From an uncultured Bacteroidota bacterium (GTDB lineage: Bacteria; Bacteroidota; Bacteroidia; Flavobacteriales; Flavobacteriaceae), in contig CACMZR010000002.1 of NCBI GenBank assembly GCA_902618245.1, forward strand, positions 212,305 through 276,304: 64,000 nt of DNA. The letters run 5' to 3'. A program made the translations under genes and the position numbers. A model generated the notes under the pieces. It saw only the letters and a list, made by a program, of their open reading frames with translations, was not told the DNA's origin and ran no database searches. Below are positions 7,749 to 17,550 of this stretch, in pieces. Numbering within the stretch: the stretch's first letter is position 1; each line of letters starts with the position of its first letter.

Positions 7749-10211
7749 TTAATTAGTTTTCCAGGTTTTGTTTTTAATATATTCTCTGTATTGGGATGTC
7801 AAAGTTACAAAATTATGGAAGTTTACAAGTTTTTCTTGATCAAACTCAATTCTGTTTTTCAAAAATTCAATTTCTTTAAGATCCCTTATTCCATGAATTA
7901 CTATAAAAACGTAATCTTCATTGTAATTGTCTTTACTTACACTTAAAGAGTTGCTGTAAATTGAAGTTTCTCGTTTAATTTGAGAATAAAACGTATCAAT
8001 AGCTTTATTATTTGAACTTTCGAAAGGAAAAATCCATTTGTAATTTTTATAAATAACACTATTATCATCAAGATTTTGTAAAGATTCAATTTTATCAATA
8101 AGATTCTTTGCTTCAATTCCTTCCTCAAAAGCACTATAGTCAGAAGCAACTGAGTTTAGTGCTTTTTTCCAGGATGAAATACCTTCTAAGCGACCAATGG
8201 TATGTGCCTTAAGTAAGTTTATTTTTGGTTCAATTCTGCTGCCACTGCTTATTACTGTTAAAAGTTCTATTTCTTTTAGAGTTTCTGAAAATTTTTGATC
8301 TTCAAATAATTTTAAAACTTTTTCGTAAAGTAATTCTGGTGTTTTAATTTTAGAAAGATCGTAGTTTTTAGGATCCGTCAATAAAATAGCAAAAGGAGTA
8401 TCAGGATAATTATTTAATAAATTAATTCTGTAAGTTTCTGCAATTAGAATAGAATCTTTTTCAGCCATTCTATAAAGATGGTATAAAGCTTGAGAGGCAA
8501 TTCCCTCTGGAGGATTTAAATTCAGTGCTTTTTTTAATCGATTCTGAGCTAAGTCGAAATCATTAAACTTTTCTTTGTAAATCATTCCTAATTGTAAATA
8601 AGACTGTTGATTTAAAAGAATTAGACTATCAATTTCTTCTTTTTTACTGGGTATAAGAGAAACATAACTTTCGGGTGTCTCTTGTATTACAAAAAAATTA
8701 TCAGATTTTTTTTTGTCTTGGATTGCAAATTCTTTTGGAGTTAAAATTGCTTCTGAGCTCCTCCAATTGTCCAAATTAGGCCTATCTCCCCAAACGGTAA
8801 GAAAATTTTGTCTCCCTTTCAATAACTGATTTGGATTATAAAAATAAAAGGCTGTTTTTAATCGATTAATGGTTTGAGAATTTGCACTTTCCTCTGCCTC
8901 TTTAAGTTTTTGAATTTCTGTTTGTCTTTTTAAATTAATGTAATTTTCAAAATACATAAATTGTTCATCTTTATCTAGTAAAGCGAGCTTTATAATGCTG
9001 TCTGTATTCTGCGCCTTTTTTTCATATAAGATAACCTCATTAAGATTTTCTCTTTTTCTTTTGGCTCTTTTATATTGAGTAGAGCTTTTTTGGTAAATAG
9101 ATAGCAGTTTGTCAAGAAATCCTCCACTAACCACATAGTTGCCTTTTTTTAAATGATGGTCGGCTAAAAATTTTAGGTTTTCGATTTTAGTATATGAATC
9201 TAAAGAGACTGATTTAAGAGAATTTTCTAAATAGCTTAAACCAATACTATCTTTTTTTTGTTTAAAATAAAGTTCTGCCAAAGCACGATATATAAAATGT
9301 TCATATGGATCATTTTCATAATTTTTTAACATCTTTTCTAATGACTCAATATGATAGCTGTAAGCTAAGCTTGTATCCAATAAATTTTGCTTTAACAGGG
9401 CTTGTACAAAAAATTTTCTTGGTGCTTTACGGTTTAGATCGATTATTTGTTTGTATGCCCATTGAGCTGAGTCTCTTTCTTTAATACTTTCAAAAAGTTG
9501 TCCAGTTAAAAATAGGTATCGTGCTTTGAGCGTTTTCTTGGATTCATTCTTTGCCGCCCTTTTTATATAATATAAAGTAGAATCCTCTTTTTTTAATTTG
9601 ATAAACGCATCAGCAACTGTTGCATTCGCAATTGAAAAATATTTGTTTTTTGAAATTAGTTTACGAGCTAAAGGACGAAGATTTTCAATTGCTAATTCGT
9701 AGTTTTTTAGACGAATATTTGTTTTTTCTCGCCAGATCTTAGCATCTAAAAAATTTGACCAGCTAGCGCCAGTCTCTAACAAAAAATTAAATGCTTCTAA
9801 AGCTGGGAAAAATCGACGATCAAAATATCTTGCTTTACCAAGTAATAAGTATGCTTTTTCAATTTCCCTATTATACTGAATATTTTTAATATTTATAGAA
9901 TGTTTTTGAATCGCTTTTACAGCTTTTTCTTCTGCTCGATCAAAACCTGGAACAATCGTTGTCTGATCAATATCTTCCCCTCTTAAACTAATTGGTTCGA
10001 CCGGAATATAATCGTAAAAATTCTCCTCAAAAGCTTCCAATAATATCTCCTCTCCAACTGAAAATGCCTCCTTTCCATTGAATATCACATTGTATTTTGA
10101 TGTTAAGGCATGATATTCCTTATTTAAAATACCTTTTTTAGAAGTACTACAAGATAGTATTATGACAATTAAAAATAAGGATAACCAAAAAAAAGTTTTT
10201 CTGTAAAACAT
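7749..10211 (-). CDS. sprE: SprE/PorW, type IX secretion and gliding lipoprotein
   Basis: The 820-residue protein starts with a lipoprotein signal (hydrophobic stretch, then LSC at about residues 20-22) and continues as tetratricopeptide-like helical repeats. Its length, the opening TSKYNVIFNGKEAF segment after the lipid anchor, and the position upstream of bactofilin and atp genes match SprE (F. johnsoniae) and PorW (P. gingivalis). These are needed for type IX protein secretion and, in gliding species, for motility. The protein should sit in the periplasm attached to a membrane. No other secretion or gliding gene is in the window. Confidence 0.85.
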   Translation of the reverse strand: MFYRKTFFWLSLFLIVIILSCSTSKKGILNKEYHALTSKYNVIFNGKEAFSVGEEILLEAFEENFYDYIPVEPISLRGEDIDQTTIVPGFDRAEEKAVKAIQKHSINIKNIQYNREIEKAYLLLGKARYFDRRFFPALEAFNFLLETGASWSNFLDAKIWREKTNIRLKNYELAIENLRPLARKLISKNKYFSIANATVADAFIKLKKEDSTLYYIKRAAKNESKKTLKARYLFLTGQLFESIKERDSAQWAYKQIIDLNRKAPRKFFVQALLKQNLLDTSLAYSYHIESLEKMLKNYENDPYEHFIYRALAELYFKQKKDSIGLSYLENSLKSVSLDSYTKIENLKFLADHHLKKGNYVVSGGFLDKLLSIYQKSSTQYKRAKRKRENLNEVILYEKKAQNTDSIIKLALLDKDEQFMYFENYINLKRQTEIQKLKEAEESANSQTINRLKTAFYFYNPNQLLKGRQNFLTVWGDRPNLDNWRSSEAILTPKEFAIQDKKKSDNFFVIQETPESYVSLIPSKKEEIDSLILLNQQSYLQLGMIYKEKFNDFDLAQNRLKKALNLNPPEGIASQALYHLYRMAEKDSILIAETYRINLLNNYPDTPFAILLTDPKNYDLSKIKTPELLYEKVLKLFEDQKFSETLKEIELLTVISSGSRIEPKINLLKAHTIGRLEGISSWKKALNSVASDYSAFEEGIEAKNLIDKIESLQNLDDNSVIYKNYKWIFPFESSNNKAIDTFYSQIKRETSIYSNSLSVSKDNYNEDYVFIVIHGIRDLKEIEFLKNRIEFDQEKLVNFHNFVTLTSQYREYIKNKTWKTN

Positions 10212-10359
10212 TGAATCGATCTAATTAATTATAACTTCAATTTCTAACAATTATTATCTATTTGAATTACATATTTTAATCAATCGTGGTATATATTGTT
10301 TTTTTACTTAGCTGAGATAAACTATTTTTCTTTATAAAGATATAGTTTTTCGATTTTTG

Positions 10360-10367
10360 TAAATTTG
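10360..10367 (+). promoter_or_regulatory. Putative -7 element (TAAATTTG)
   Basis: The element matches TAnnTTTG and ends 11 bases before the ATG of the reductase gene, which would give a leader of only a few bases. I see no clear -33 TTG at the right distance. Confidence 0.35.
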
Positions 10368-10378
10368 AAAAAAAAGCT

Positions 10379-11422
10379 ATGCCCACTCTTAACACACTAA
10401 AAGTTGGTGCTGTTGATAGATTAACCCCCCAGTCTGTAGTCATCTCAATTGATGTTCCCAATCATTTGAGTTCTTCCTACGTTTACCTCCCTGGTCAATA
10501 TATTACTTTAGAATTAGAAATCAACGGTAATACGGTTCGCAGATCTTATTCTATTTGTTCATCCCCAAATAGCGGCTTACTTCAAGTAGGAATTAAAGAA
10601 GTGCCCAATGGTATTTTCTCAACTTATGTAAATCGAAAAATTAAAAAAGGTGACGAAATTAAGGCTGGAAAACCTGAAGGGCGTTTTACATTTAATTCTA
10701 AAAATGAATCCATTCCAATTATGGCTGTCGCAGCTGGAAGTGGAATTACTCCAATAATGTCTATTGTAAGGTCTTTTCTTGACAGCTCACCAAATATCCC
10801 TTTTACTCTTATATATGGAAACAAAACACTTGAAAAAACAATGTTTTATAATGAATTAAAAAATCTTGAGGATAGATTTGAAACATTTAAAATTTATTGG
10901 TTTTTTAGTGAAGAAAAAATTGATGGTGCTGAATTTGGAAGGATTGATTCTGTGTTTTTTGATAATATTCTAAAAAATAATTCTAATTCTTATCCTAAGT
11001 TACTCTACTTGTGCGGTCCTGAAAAATTGATCGGCTATAGCAAGCAATTCTTTTTAGAAAAAGGTTTTGATGAGGATAATATTCTTTTTGAGCTATTTAC
11101 CTCATCTATTCAAGGCTCCCCTGAAAATAATGATACAAAAGAAAAGGGTTTACTAAATATTAAGTATGATGATGTAACACATGAATTAATGCTTAATCAA
11201 AATAAAACATTACTTGAAATTGCACTAAATGCTAAAATTGATGTCCCTTATTCATGCCAGGGGGGTGTTTGCAGCAGTTGCATTGCTAGACTCACTGAAG
11301 GCAAGGTTGATATGACAAATAATCAGATTCTAACAGATGATGAAATCCAAGAAGGTTTAATTCTAAGCTGCCAAGCGATCCCAAAATCTAATAAAATTAA
11401 AATTGATTTTGATGATGTATAA
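10379..11422 (+). CDS. Ferredoxin reductase-type oxidoreductase with C-terminal 2Fe-2S domain (PaaE-like)
   Basis: The order is FAD-binding barrel (RRSYSICSSP near residue 55 is the flavin-binding RxYS motif), NAD(P)-binding domain (AVAAGSGITPIMSI near residue 117 and LCGPEKLI near residue 217), then a plant-type ferredoxin domain with CQGGVCSSC and a distant fourth Cys (about residues 295-331). This is the layout of PaaE and related reductases that pass electrons from NAD(P)H to an oxygenase or other acceptor. No oxygenase genes are nearby, so the partner is unknown; a housekeeping ferredoxin-NADP reductase-like role is also possible. Confidence 0.88.
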   Translation: MPTLNTLKVGAVDRLTPQSVVISIDVPNHLSSSYVYLPGQYITLELEINGNTVRRSYSICSSPNSGLLQVGIKEVPNGIFSTYVNRKIKKGDEIKAGKPEGRFTFNSKNESIPIMAVAAGSGITPIMSIVRSFLDSSPNIPFTLIYGNKTLEKTMFYNELKNLEDRFETFKIYWFFSEEKIDGAEFGRIDSVFFDNILKNNSNSYPKLLYLCGPEKLIGYSKQFFLEKGFDEDNILFELFTSSIQGSPENNDTKEKGLLNIKYDDVTHELMLNQNKTLLEIALNAKIDVPYSCQGGVCSSCIARLTEGKVDMTNNQILTDDEIQEGLILSCQAIPKSNKIKIDFDDV

Positions 11423-11475
11423 TTATCTTATTTCAAATTTTTCAGAATAAAATATGTAATAGTAAAGCTTTTAAA

Positions 11476-11483
11476 TATCTTTG
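11476..11483 (+). promoter_or_regulatory. Putative -7 element (TATCTTTG)
   Basis: TAnnTTTG match 35 bases upstream of the ATG of the DUF6341 gene, leaving a leader of about 30 bases. No convincing -33 element is seen. Confidence 0.4.
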
Positions 11484-11518
11484 TATAAAGAATTTAGATG
11501 TTGATTTAATTTTCTATT

Positions 11519-11746
11519 ATGAAAAATTTTTTTGAAGGCATAGCTTGGGTATTTGAAGAAGTATTTTTTTTACCTTTTACAATATTAAGAGAGCTGGAGA
11601 ATACCAGTTGGACTTTAGCTAGTTCAATTAATTGGATATTTCTTATAATTGGTTTTCTAGCAATGATTTATTGGGTGCTGAAGCTTAATCTCTTCCATAA
11701 AAATGGAGAGGAGAACAAGGACCCTTCAGCTCATTCATTTTTATAA
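11519..11746 (+). CDS. DUF6341 small membrane protein
   Basis: The 75-residue protein has one clear membrane helix (about residues 38-56) after an amphipathic N-terminal part (FFEGIAWVFEEVFFLPFTILRELE) and ends in a polar tail, AHSFL. I recognise the DUF6341 family, which in many flavobacterial genomes lies next to purD and has sometimes been mislabelled as uracil phosphoribosyltransferase. The gene is convergent with purD and overlaps its end by 6 bases. Function unknown. Confidence 0.8.
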   Translation: MKNFFEGIAWVFEEVFFLPFTILRELENTSWTLASSINWIFLIIGFLAMIYWVLKLNLFHKNGEENKDPSAHSFL

Positions 11747-13006
11747 ATCAAATCCAATATCCTTTCGGTAATACTTGCCATCGTATTCGATTTTCTCTAC
11801 AATTTTATATGACTTTTTCAATGCTGTTTTAAAATTATCTCCGAATGAGGTAATGGCCATAACTCTTCCTCCTGAGGTTTTAAGGGAACCTTTATCAATG
11901 CTTGTCCCAGCCTGGAATACCATTTTATTTTTTGGCAATCCGAAAATATTTTTCCCTTTTTGATAAGCTTCAGGGTATCCCTTAGAAACAAGCATAACTG
12001 TTGCTGCGCTTTTGGGTGTTATTTGCAATTTTATTTTATCGAGGGTCCCCTCATTTGCTGCTTTAAAAACCTCTACTAAATCATTTTCAATCCTTGGGAT
12101 GATTACTTCTGTTTCAGGGTCTCCCAATCTTACATTGTATTCAATTACAAAAGGATTATCCCCTACTTTAATAAGTCCAATAAAAATAAATCCTTTATAA
12201 TTTATGCCATCTTTTTTAAGTCCTTCTATTGTGGGCTTAATAATTTGGTTATCTATTTTTCCATCAAAGATTCTATCAACAAATGGGACCGGCGATATTG
12301 CACCCATTCCACCAGTATTCAAGCCCTTATCACCATGCCCAATTCGTTTATAATCTTTTGCCATTGGCAGTTTAACATAGTTATCTCCATCAAATAATAC
12401 AAAACATGAAAGTTCAATGCCTGATAAAAATTCCTCAATTATAACTTTTTTTGAAGCTTCGCCATATTTACTTTCTAAAAGCATTTGGCCTAGCTCAAAT
12501 TTAGCCTCTTTTAGGTCTTCAATTATCAAAACTCCTTTACCAGCGGCAAGACCATCAGCTTTTAAAACATATGGTGGTTTACTTTTATCCAGAAACTTTT
12601 CCCCTTCACTAAGAGTTTCTGAAGTGAACTCTGAGTATGCTGCAGTAGGTATTTTGTGACGTTTCATAAACTCCTTTGCAAAAGACTTACTGCCCTCCAT
12701 CTGCGCAGCCTTTTTTTGTGGTCCAATAACGCCAACATTTTTTAAATGGGGATCCATAGCAAAAAAATCATGAATGCCTAAAACAAGAGGATCCTCTGGT
12801 CCAACAATAACTAAGTCTATTGAATATTTTAAAACGGCTTTTTTAATCCCATCGAAATCAGAAACTTTTAATTTTAAATTTTTAGCGCAGTTTGCAGTTC
12901 CACCGTTACCTGGAGCAGCATAAAGTTTATTACAAAGTTTACTCTGATTTAATTTCCAACACAAAGCATGTTCTCTTCCACCACCTCCAATAACAAGTAT
13001 ATTCAT
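11741..13006 (-). CDS. purD: Phosphoribosylamine-glycine ligase
   Basis: The 421-residue protein carries out step two of purine synthesis, joining glycine to phosphoribosylamine with ATP. The N-terminal Rossmann part starts NILVIGGGGREHAL, and the ATP-grasp domain shows KADGLAAGKGV near residue 143, GGMGAISPVP near residue 222 and EYNVRLGDPETE near residue 280. I chose the ATG at 13006 over a TTG three codons upstream because homologues start at MNILVIG. Confidence 0.96.
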   Translation of the reverse strand: MNILVIGGGGREHALCWKLNQSKLCNKLYAAPGNGGTANCAKNLKLKVSDFDGIKKAVLKYSIDLVIVGPEDPLVLGIHDFFAMDPHLKNVGVIGPQKKAAQMEGSKSFAKEFMKRHKIPTAAYSEFTSETLSEGEKFLDKSKPPYVLKADGLAAGKGVLIIEDLKEAKFELGQMLLESKYGEASKKVIIEEFLSGIELSCFVLFDGDNYVKLPMAKDYKRIGHGDKGLNTGGMGAISPVPFVDRIFDGKIDNQIIKPTIEGLKKDGINYKGFIFIGLIKVGDNPFVIEYNVRLGDPETEVIIPRIENDLVEVFKAANEGTLDKIKLQITPKSAATVMLVSKGYPEAYQKGKNIFGLPKNKMVFQAGTSIDKGSLKTSGGRVMAITSFGDNFKTALKKSYKIVEKIEYDGKYYRKDIGFDL

Positions 13007-13064
13007 GAAATTCAATTTCTATAAAGATAATATCTAAATAATTCTATACTTATTAAAAAATCAT

Positions 13065-14012
13065 TTAATCTTTAATAAAATGAGATATTTGTTTTTCCAA
13101 TTTTTTAGCAAAAGTTAAATATGATTTAGCTGGGTTTGGCCATTTGAAAATCCATTTATTTAGATCTTTTGAATTTAAAATTGGGAAAAAAAGCTCCATT
13201 CCTTGCAAACGACTTTTTTGGTTAATGTGTTCTAAGCCATCTGATATAAATAAAACTGGTGTTCCAAAAGCTACTGCAGGTAATGCTGTGTGAATTCGTG
13301 AAGTTATTACCAATTTAGCTCTGGCAATATCTTTTAGTTGTTTTATTGCTTCATTTGATCTTTCTTTTTCTGAAAACTTTTTAGGATCTAAAAGTTGGGA
13401 TTTAAAATATACCGGATCTTTCTGCTTTGACAGAAAAAAATTTAATCTTTTCATAGCTTTTGAATACTGTCTGTTTTTTGTTAAAGTTTTGATCTTATTA
13501 AAGACTGTTTTTAATGTAAATCTTGATTCATCAATATTTTTAGATATTAGGCGTTCCATAGGACTAATTACTAAAATTCCTTGTCGTCTAGTGTTTTTTG
13601 GAACAAAATTGTCTCTCTTCAATGTAAGAGTTAAACAGGCAGAAAAATAACTCTCAATTCCACAATTTGATAAAATTTTTTGGGTGTAAGTATCTCTGCA
13701 GCCTATAGGTTGGTACTTTTTTAAGTACTTGACTCCCGTTTTGGAGAGCATCCTTTTTTTTGACGTAGGATTCAAATGAAATGATAAAAAAAATGGATTA
13801 ATATTGTTTGAAGGTGGCCAATTAGATGGTTTTTCCATAAACCATCCATTCATAAAAACAAATACCTTTGGTCCTTTATAGATATGTAATTGATCCCGAT
13901 CCAATTCTTGAATAATTTGATTTTTGAAATACTGTTTCACAGCTTCACTTTGGATAAAGTCTCCTAAATTATTTGAATTCGGATAAGATAGTACAGCAAA
14001 AGTTTTATTCAT
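13065..14012 (-). CDS. Polysaccharide pyruvyl transferase family protein
   Basis: The protein (315 residues) shows the pattern of the pyruvyl transferase fold: an N-terminal segment SNNLGDFIQSEAV, a central GCRDTYTQKIL and a C-terminal ARAKLVITSRIHTALPAVAFGTPVLFI. The family adds pyruvate ketals from PEP to sugars of exopolysaccharides or cell-wall polymers. It is encoded together with an upstream glycosyltransferase gene (8-base overlap), so the pair probably modifies a surface glycan. The exact substrate cannot be read from sequence. Confidence 0.8.
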   Translation of the reverse strand: MNKTFAVLSYPNSNNLGDFIQSEAVKQYFKNQIIQELDRDQLHIYKGPKVFVFMNGWFMEKPSNWPPSNNINPFFLSFHLNPTSKKRMLSKTGVKYLKKYQPIGCRDTYTQKILSNCGIESYFSACLTLTLKRDNFVPKNTRRQGILVISPMERLISKNIDESRFTLKTVFNKIKTLTKNRQYSKAMKRLNFFLSKQKDPVYFKSQLLDPKKFSEKERSNEAIKQLKDIARAKLVITSRIHTALPAVAFGTPVLFISDGLEHINQKSRLQGMELFFPILNSKDLNKWIFKWPNPAKSYLTFAKKLEKQISHFIKD

Positions 14013-15072
14013 TAGAATTTGTTTCGGTCAAACTATTTTTAAATTCTTCTTTTCTTCTTTCGATAGGATATTGAATTTTAATTCTATTTCTAGCTTTTAT
14101 AGAAAGTCCTTTTTTTTCCAATTTTAAAAAAGAACAAACTTTATCAATATCTTTTGTTCCTTCAAAAATAAGACCAGTATCTCCAATTACTTCAGGAATA
14201 CCGAACACTCTATTCCCAATGGGTATACATTCACACAACATAGCTTCACATAGAACATTCGGCAAGCCTTCTATTATTGAGCCTTGAAAATAATAAGTAT
14301 GTCCTGAATAAAGCTTTTTTAGTTTTTCAATATTTTGTTCTCCCAAAATTTTGACATTTTCAGGGATAGAACCCAAAAAAAAATTCTTCTTTACACCTGC
14401 CAAAGTAAACTTAAAATGTGGTAATCGCTCTGCCAAATCAAAAAACATTGGAATCCCTTTTCTTTCAAATGTTCTTCTATCAGAAATATTTGCAACTGTC
14501 AGAACTGTTTTAGGTAATTTTTTTTTCACTTTTTTCCAGAAATTACTGTCATAAGCTGTTGGGATTTCTTTTATTGGGGTTGATAAGTCCGGAACAAAAA
14601 ATTTAATCCCCGATTTAGTTTTTGTTTCTGCCCGTGCGAATCTACATCCATCAGATAATGTCTTATGAACAACCCAAATTGAATTTGATTTTTTTAAATT
14701 CCACTTGGCTAATTTTTGTCTAGTATTATTTTTCAAAAAAATACCATAATTTAAATTTGAGTTAGAGACTGCATCATATCCTCCAATAATAATTGTTATT
14801 GATTTTTTAAAAAATTTCGATATTAGAACAGGTACAGTGGTATGATAGTCATTGAACCAACTAAACACCCCTATTGAAGTCGGCAAATAAAAAAAAGAAA
14901 GAACTAACTCTTTTATTCTATTGTAAAAAAAACGTAAAGGATCTTTATACGGTGGAGAATAAATTAATAAAACTTTAAATCCAATTTTTTCTAGAAGTTT
15001 GATGTCTTTATATATAAAAGTGTTTTTTACATTGCATACTAATACTACTTTTTTCGATAAGCCTTTCTTCAT
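14005..15072 (-). CDS. Glycosyltransferase (GT-B fold, family 1-like)
   Basis: The 355-residue protein looks like a GT-B glycosyltransferase. Its second half has the family pattern: NISDRRTFERKG, then FTLAGV and ENVKILGEQ, then YYFQGSIIEGLPNVLCEAMLCECIPIG with the ExxxxxLCEAM-type donor-site motif near residue 270, and GDTGLIFE. It is expected to act in the cytoplasm on a lipid-linked or surface glycan. It starts 4 bases after the GH3-like gene and overlaps the pyruvyl transferase gene by 8 bases. Confidence 0.8.
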   Translation of the reverse strand: MKKGLSKKVVLVCNVKNTFIYKDIKLLEKIGFKVLLIYSPPYKDPLRFFYNRIKELVLSFFYLPTSIGVFSWFNDYHTTVPVLISKFFKKSITIIIGGYDAVSNSNLNYGIFLKNNTRQKLAKWNLKKSNSIWVVHKTLSDGCRFARAETKTKSGIKFFVPDLSTPIKEIPTAYDSNFWKKVKKKLPKTVLTVANISDRRTFERKGIPMFFDLAERLPHFKFTLAGVKKNFFLGSIPENVKILGEQNIEKLKKLYSGHTYYFQGSIIEGLPNVLCEAMLCECIPIGNRVFGIPEVIGDTGLIFEGTKDIDKVCSFLKLEKKGLSIKARNRIKIQYPIERRKEEFKNSLTETNSNE

Positions 15073-15075
15073 ACA

Positions 15076-16572
15076 CTAAATCGTAAATTTTTTTAAACCA
15101 TCCGCAATTAGTCTATCATCAGAAACTCTTGGAACTTTATTTTGTCCTCCCAACTTACCTATACTTTTCATGTATTTTTGGAAACCATTTTTTTGTATCA
15201 CCGTGATTACTAATGGTCGTAATATTTTACCTTCAATTAAGTCATTGTAGTAAATGTTTTTGCTTCTCATAGCAAAATCAATATTACTAGCAAAAGTTTC
15301 TTTTTCTTTTGGTGGTGTTTCAAATTCTATAAACCACTCGTGGTAAGGTAATCCAGCCTCAGGAGTTATTTGAGGAGCTACGGTGAATTCTTTTACTCTT
15401 ATAATATCTTTTGTCTTTTCTATAGCATCTCTTAACGATTCTTCAACTTCGCTAACAATTACATGCTCACCAAAAGCAGAAATAAAATGTTTTATTCTAC
15501 CACTTACAATTACTCTAAAAGGGTGTTTGTTTGTAAACTTGATTGTATCTCCAATATTATATCTCCAAAGACCTGCAGAAGTTGAAATAATCATAACATA
15601 ATTAACTCCTAAAATAACTTCACTTAATCTATGAATGACAGGACTTTGATCGAAAAAAGTATTTGCTACAACAAATTCATAGTAAATCCCGTGATTCAGT
15701 AATAATAATAATCCTTTGTCATTTTGATTATCTTGATATGCAAAGAAACCTTCTGAAGCAGGATAAAATTCAATACTATCAGGTATACGCCCAATTAATT
15801 TTTTAAACAAACCCTTGTAAGGTTCAAAGTTAACACCACCATATACAAATAAAGAAAAGTTAGGAAAAAGATCTCCAATGTTTTTATTTGTCTTTGAGAT
15901 TAATTTTTCGAAATACATCTGAACCCATGAAGGTATTCCTCCAATAATGGTCATATCCTTATCATAGGTTTCCTCCACAATAGCACTAACTTTAGTTTCC
16001 CAATCTTCAATGCAATTTGTATCCCAAGCAGGCATTCTATTTTTTTTTAAATAACTGGGAAGATGATGCGCTACAATCCCTGAAAGACGTCCTAATGCAA
16101 CTCCATTTTTATCTTCCAATAAAGGGCTCCCCTGAATGAATATGTGTTTCCCATTTACTATACTTGAATTGTTTGTAAAATAAATATAATTTAACAAGGC
16201 TTCCCTAGCAGCTCGAATGTGCTGGTAAATAGCTTCTTTTGTAATTGGTATGTATTTTACACCAGAAGTGGTGCCACTTGATTTTGCAAAATAAAGTGGT
16301 TTGCCAGGCCACAAAATATTTGGCTCCCCTGAAATGATCATTTCTATGTAATTCCGTAAGCCTTCATAATCCCTAATTGGAATCTTACTTTTAAAAGATT
16401 CAATAGTTGTGATTTTATCAAACTCATGATCTTTGCCAAAAAGAGTATCTCTGCCTTTTTTTAAAAGGTTCATAAATACTTTTTCTTGAGTCTTTAAGGG
16501 ATTTTTTATCCATTTTTCATTTTTCCTGTGAGACCACGCTGCAAATATTTTAGCCCCTTGTTTTTTTATCAT
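15076..16572 (-). CDS. GH3-family adenylating enzyme
   Basis: The 498-residue protein belongs to the GH3 (auxin-responsive promoter) family of acyl-acid adenylating or amido-synthetase enzymes. Visible motifs are SSGTTSGVKYIPIT near residue 111 (ATP-binding loop), EFYPASEGFFAYQ near residue 267 and the YRYNIGDTIKF-like segment WRYNIGDTIKFT near residue 339. Plant members link amino acids to hormones; bacterial members are common in Bacteroidota and their substrates are not known to me. The gene overlaps the M23 peptidase gene by 4 bases, so they are co-transcribed. Confidence 0.85.
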   Translation of the reverse strand: MIKKQGAKIFAAWSHRKNEKWIKNPLKTQEKVFMNLLKKGRDTLFGKDHEFDKITTIESFKSKIPIRDYEGLRNYIEMIISGEPNILWPGKPLYFAKSSGTTSGVKYIPITKEAIYQHIRAAREALLNYIYFTNNSSIVNGKHIFIQGSPLLEDKNGVALGRLSGIVAHHLPSYLKKNRMPAWDTNCIEDWETKVSAIVEETYDKDMTIIGGIPSWVQMYFEKLISKTNKNIGDLFPNFSLFVYGGVNFEPYKGLFKKLIGRIPDSIEFYPASEGFFAYQDNQNDKGLLLLLNHGIYYEFVVANTFFDQSPVIHRLSEVILGVNYVMIISTSAGLWRYNIGDTIKFTNKHPFRVIVSGRIKHFISAFGEHVIVSEVEESLRDAIEKTKDIIRVKEFTVAPQITPEAGLPYHEWFIEFETPPKEKETFASNIDFAMRSKNIYYNDLIEGKILRPLVITVIQKNGFQKYMKSIGKLGGQNKVPRVSDDRLIADGLKKFTI

Positions 16573-17444
16573 TTAACAGAAAAATTAAAAAAGTTTTCTG
16601 GGTCCATTGGGTAACCATCCATCCACAACTCAAAATGAAGATGATAACCTGTGGAATACTCTCCTGTATTTCCAGCAGTAGCAATAACTTCACCAGATAA
16701 AACTGAGTCCCCCTGCCTTTTGTTTAAGGAAGAATTATGCTTATAAACCGATAAAAGACCAAAATTATGCTCTAAAATAATTACATATCCTGTTTCCGAA
16801 GTCCATTCTGAGAATACAACTGTTCCATCAGCAATTGCTTTAATTGGCATATTTTTTTCAACAGCAATATCAACTGCATAGTGGGATTTGTTTCTGTCAA
16901 ACGGCTGGGAAACTTGTCCTTCTACAGGTGGGAATAAAAATGTATTTAATTCAATCTCTTTTCTTGAAACTGGACTATACTTGTCTTGCTGTGAAACAAA
17001 AACTCTAAGTAAAGAATCTTCCAAAACTGATTCTGTATTCAATTCGTCATTGATCCTAAGACTTTTTTGTGTTTCTGCTAATGAACTTTGTTCCTCTAAG
17101 GAAATATCTTCCGTTAAAACTTTTTTGACGGAATTTAAGTATCTTATATTTTGATCATATAATTGGATAAGGGAATCCGTAAGAAATAGATTCTGAATTG
17201 CTTTTGCTCGTATTTCTGATGAATCATAACCTGGAATATATTCTTTTAATGGGGAATAGGAAATTAATGTAAAAATCAAACCTGAAGAAATACAAATGAA
17301 TAAAAATGAAACCAGTATCGTTTTGAGCCTTGAGGTTCTAATTTGACCCTTTTCTTCAAAGGTTTCCTCATCGATTATCATTACCAGATAAGGATTCCTT
17401 AATTTTTGGACAAATTTTCTCTTTTTGTTTACTTTATCCCTCAT
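16569..17444 (-). CDS. M23 family peptidase (LytM domain), membrane-anchored
   Basis: The protein (291 residues) has one membrane helix (about residues 43-64), a short coiled region and a C-terminal M23 zinc peptidase domain. Metal ligands are visible as HYAVD near residue 193 and HLHFE near residue 271, and the catalytic-region segment ILEHNFGLLSVYKHN lies between them. These enzymes cut peptide cross-links in the cell wall or regulate other wall hydrolases. The N-terminus is cytoplasmic and basic. Confidence 0.9.
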   Translation of the reverse strand: MRDKVNKKRKFVQKLRNPYLVMIIDEETFEEKGQIRTSRLKTILVSFLFICISSGLIFTLISYSPLKEYIPGYDSSEIRAKAIQNLFLTDSLIQLYDQNIRYLNSVKKVLTEDISLEEQSSLAETQKSLRINDELNTESVLEDSLLRVFVSQQDKYSPVSRKEIELNTFLFPPVEGQVSQPFDRNKSHYAVDIAVEKNMPIKAIADGTVVFSEWTSETGYVIILEHNFGLLSVYKHNSSLNKRQGDSVLSGEVIATAGNTGEYSTGYHLHFELWMDGYPMDPENFFNFSVK

Positions 17445-17506
17445 GATGATATCAAATATAAGGAATCCTAGGAGTGATCGGATTGAAGGATAGAATTTTC
17501 ATGTAA

Positions 17507-17533
17507 TTGAAATTAAATATTTCTGTACATTTG
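17507..17533 (+). promoter_or_regulatory. Putative tatA promoter
   Basis: TTG (17507-17509), a spacer of 16 bases, then TACATTTG (17526-17533), close to the Bacteroidota consensus but with a slightly short spacer. The tatA ATG lies 17 bases after the -7 element. Confidence 0.45.
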
Positions 17534-17550
17534 TTAAATAATTATAAATC

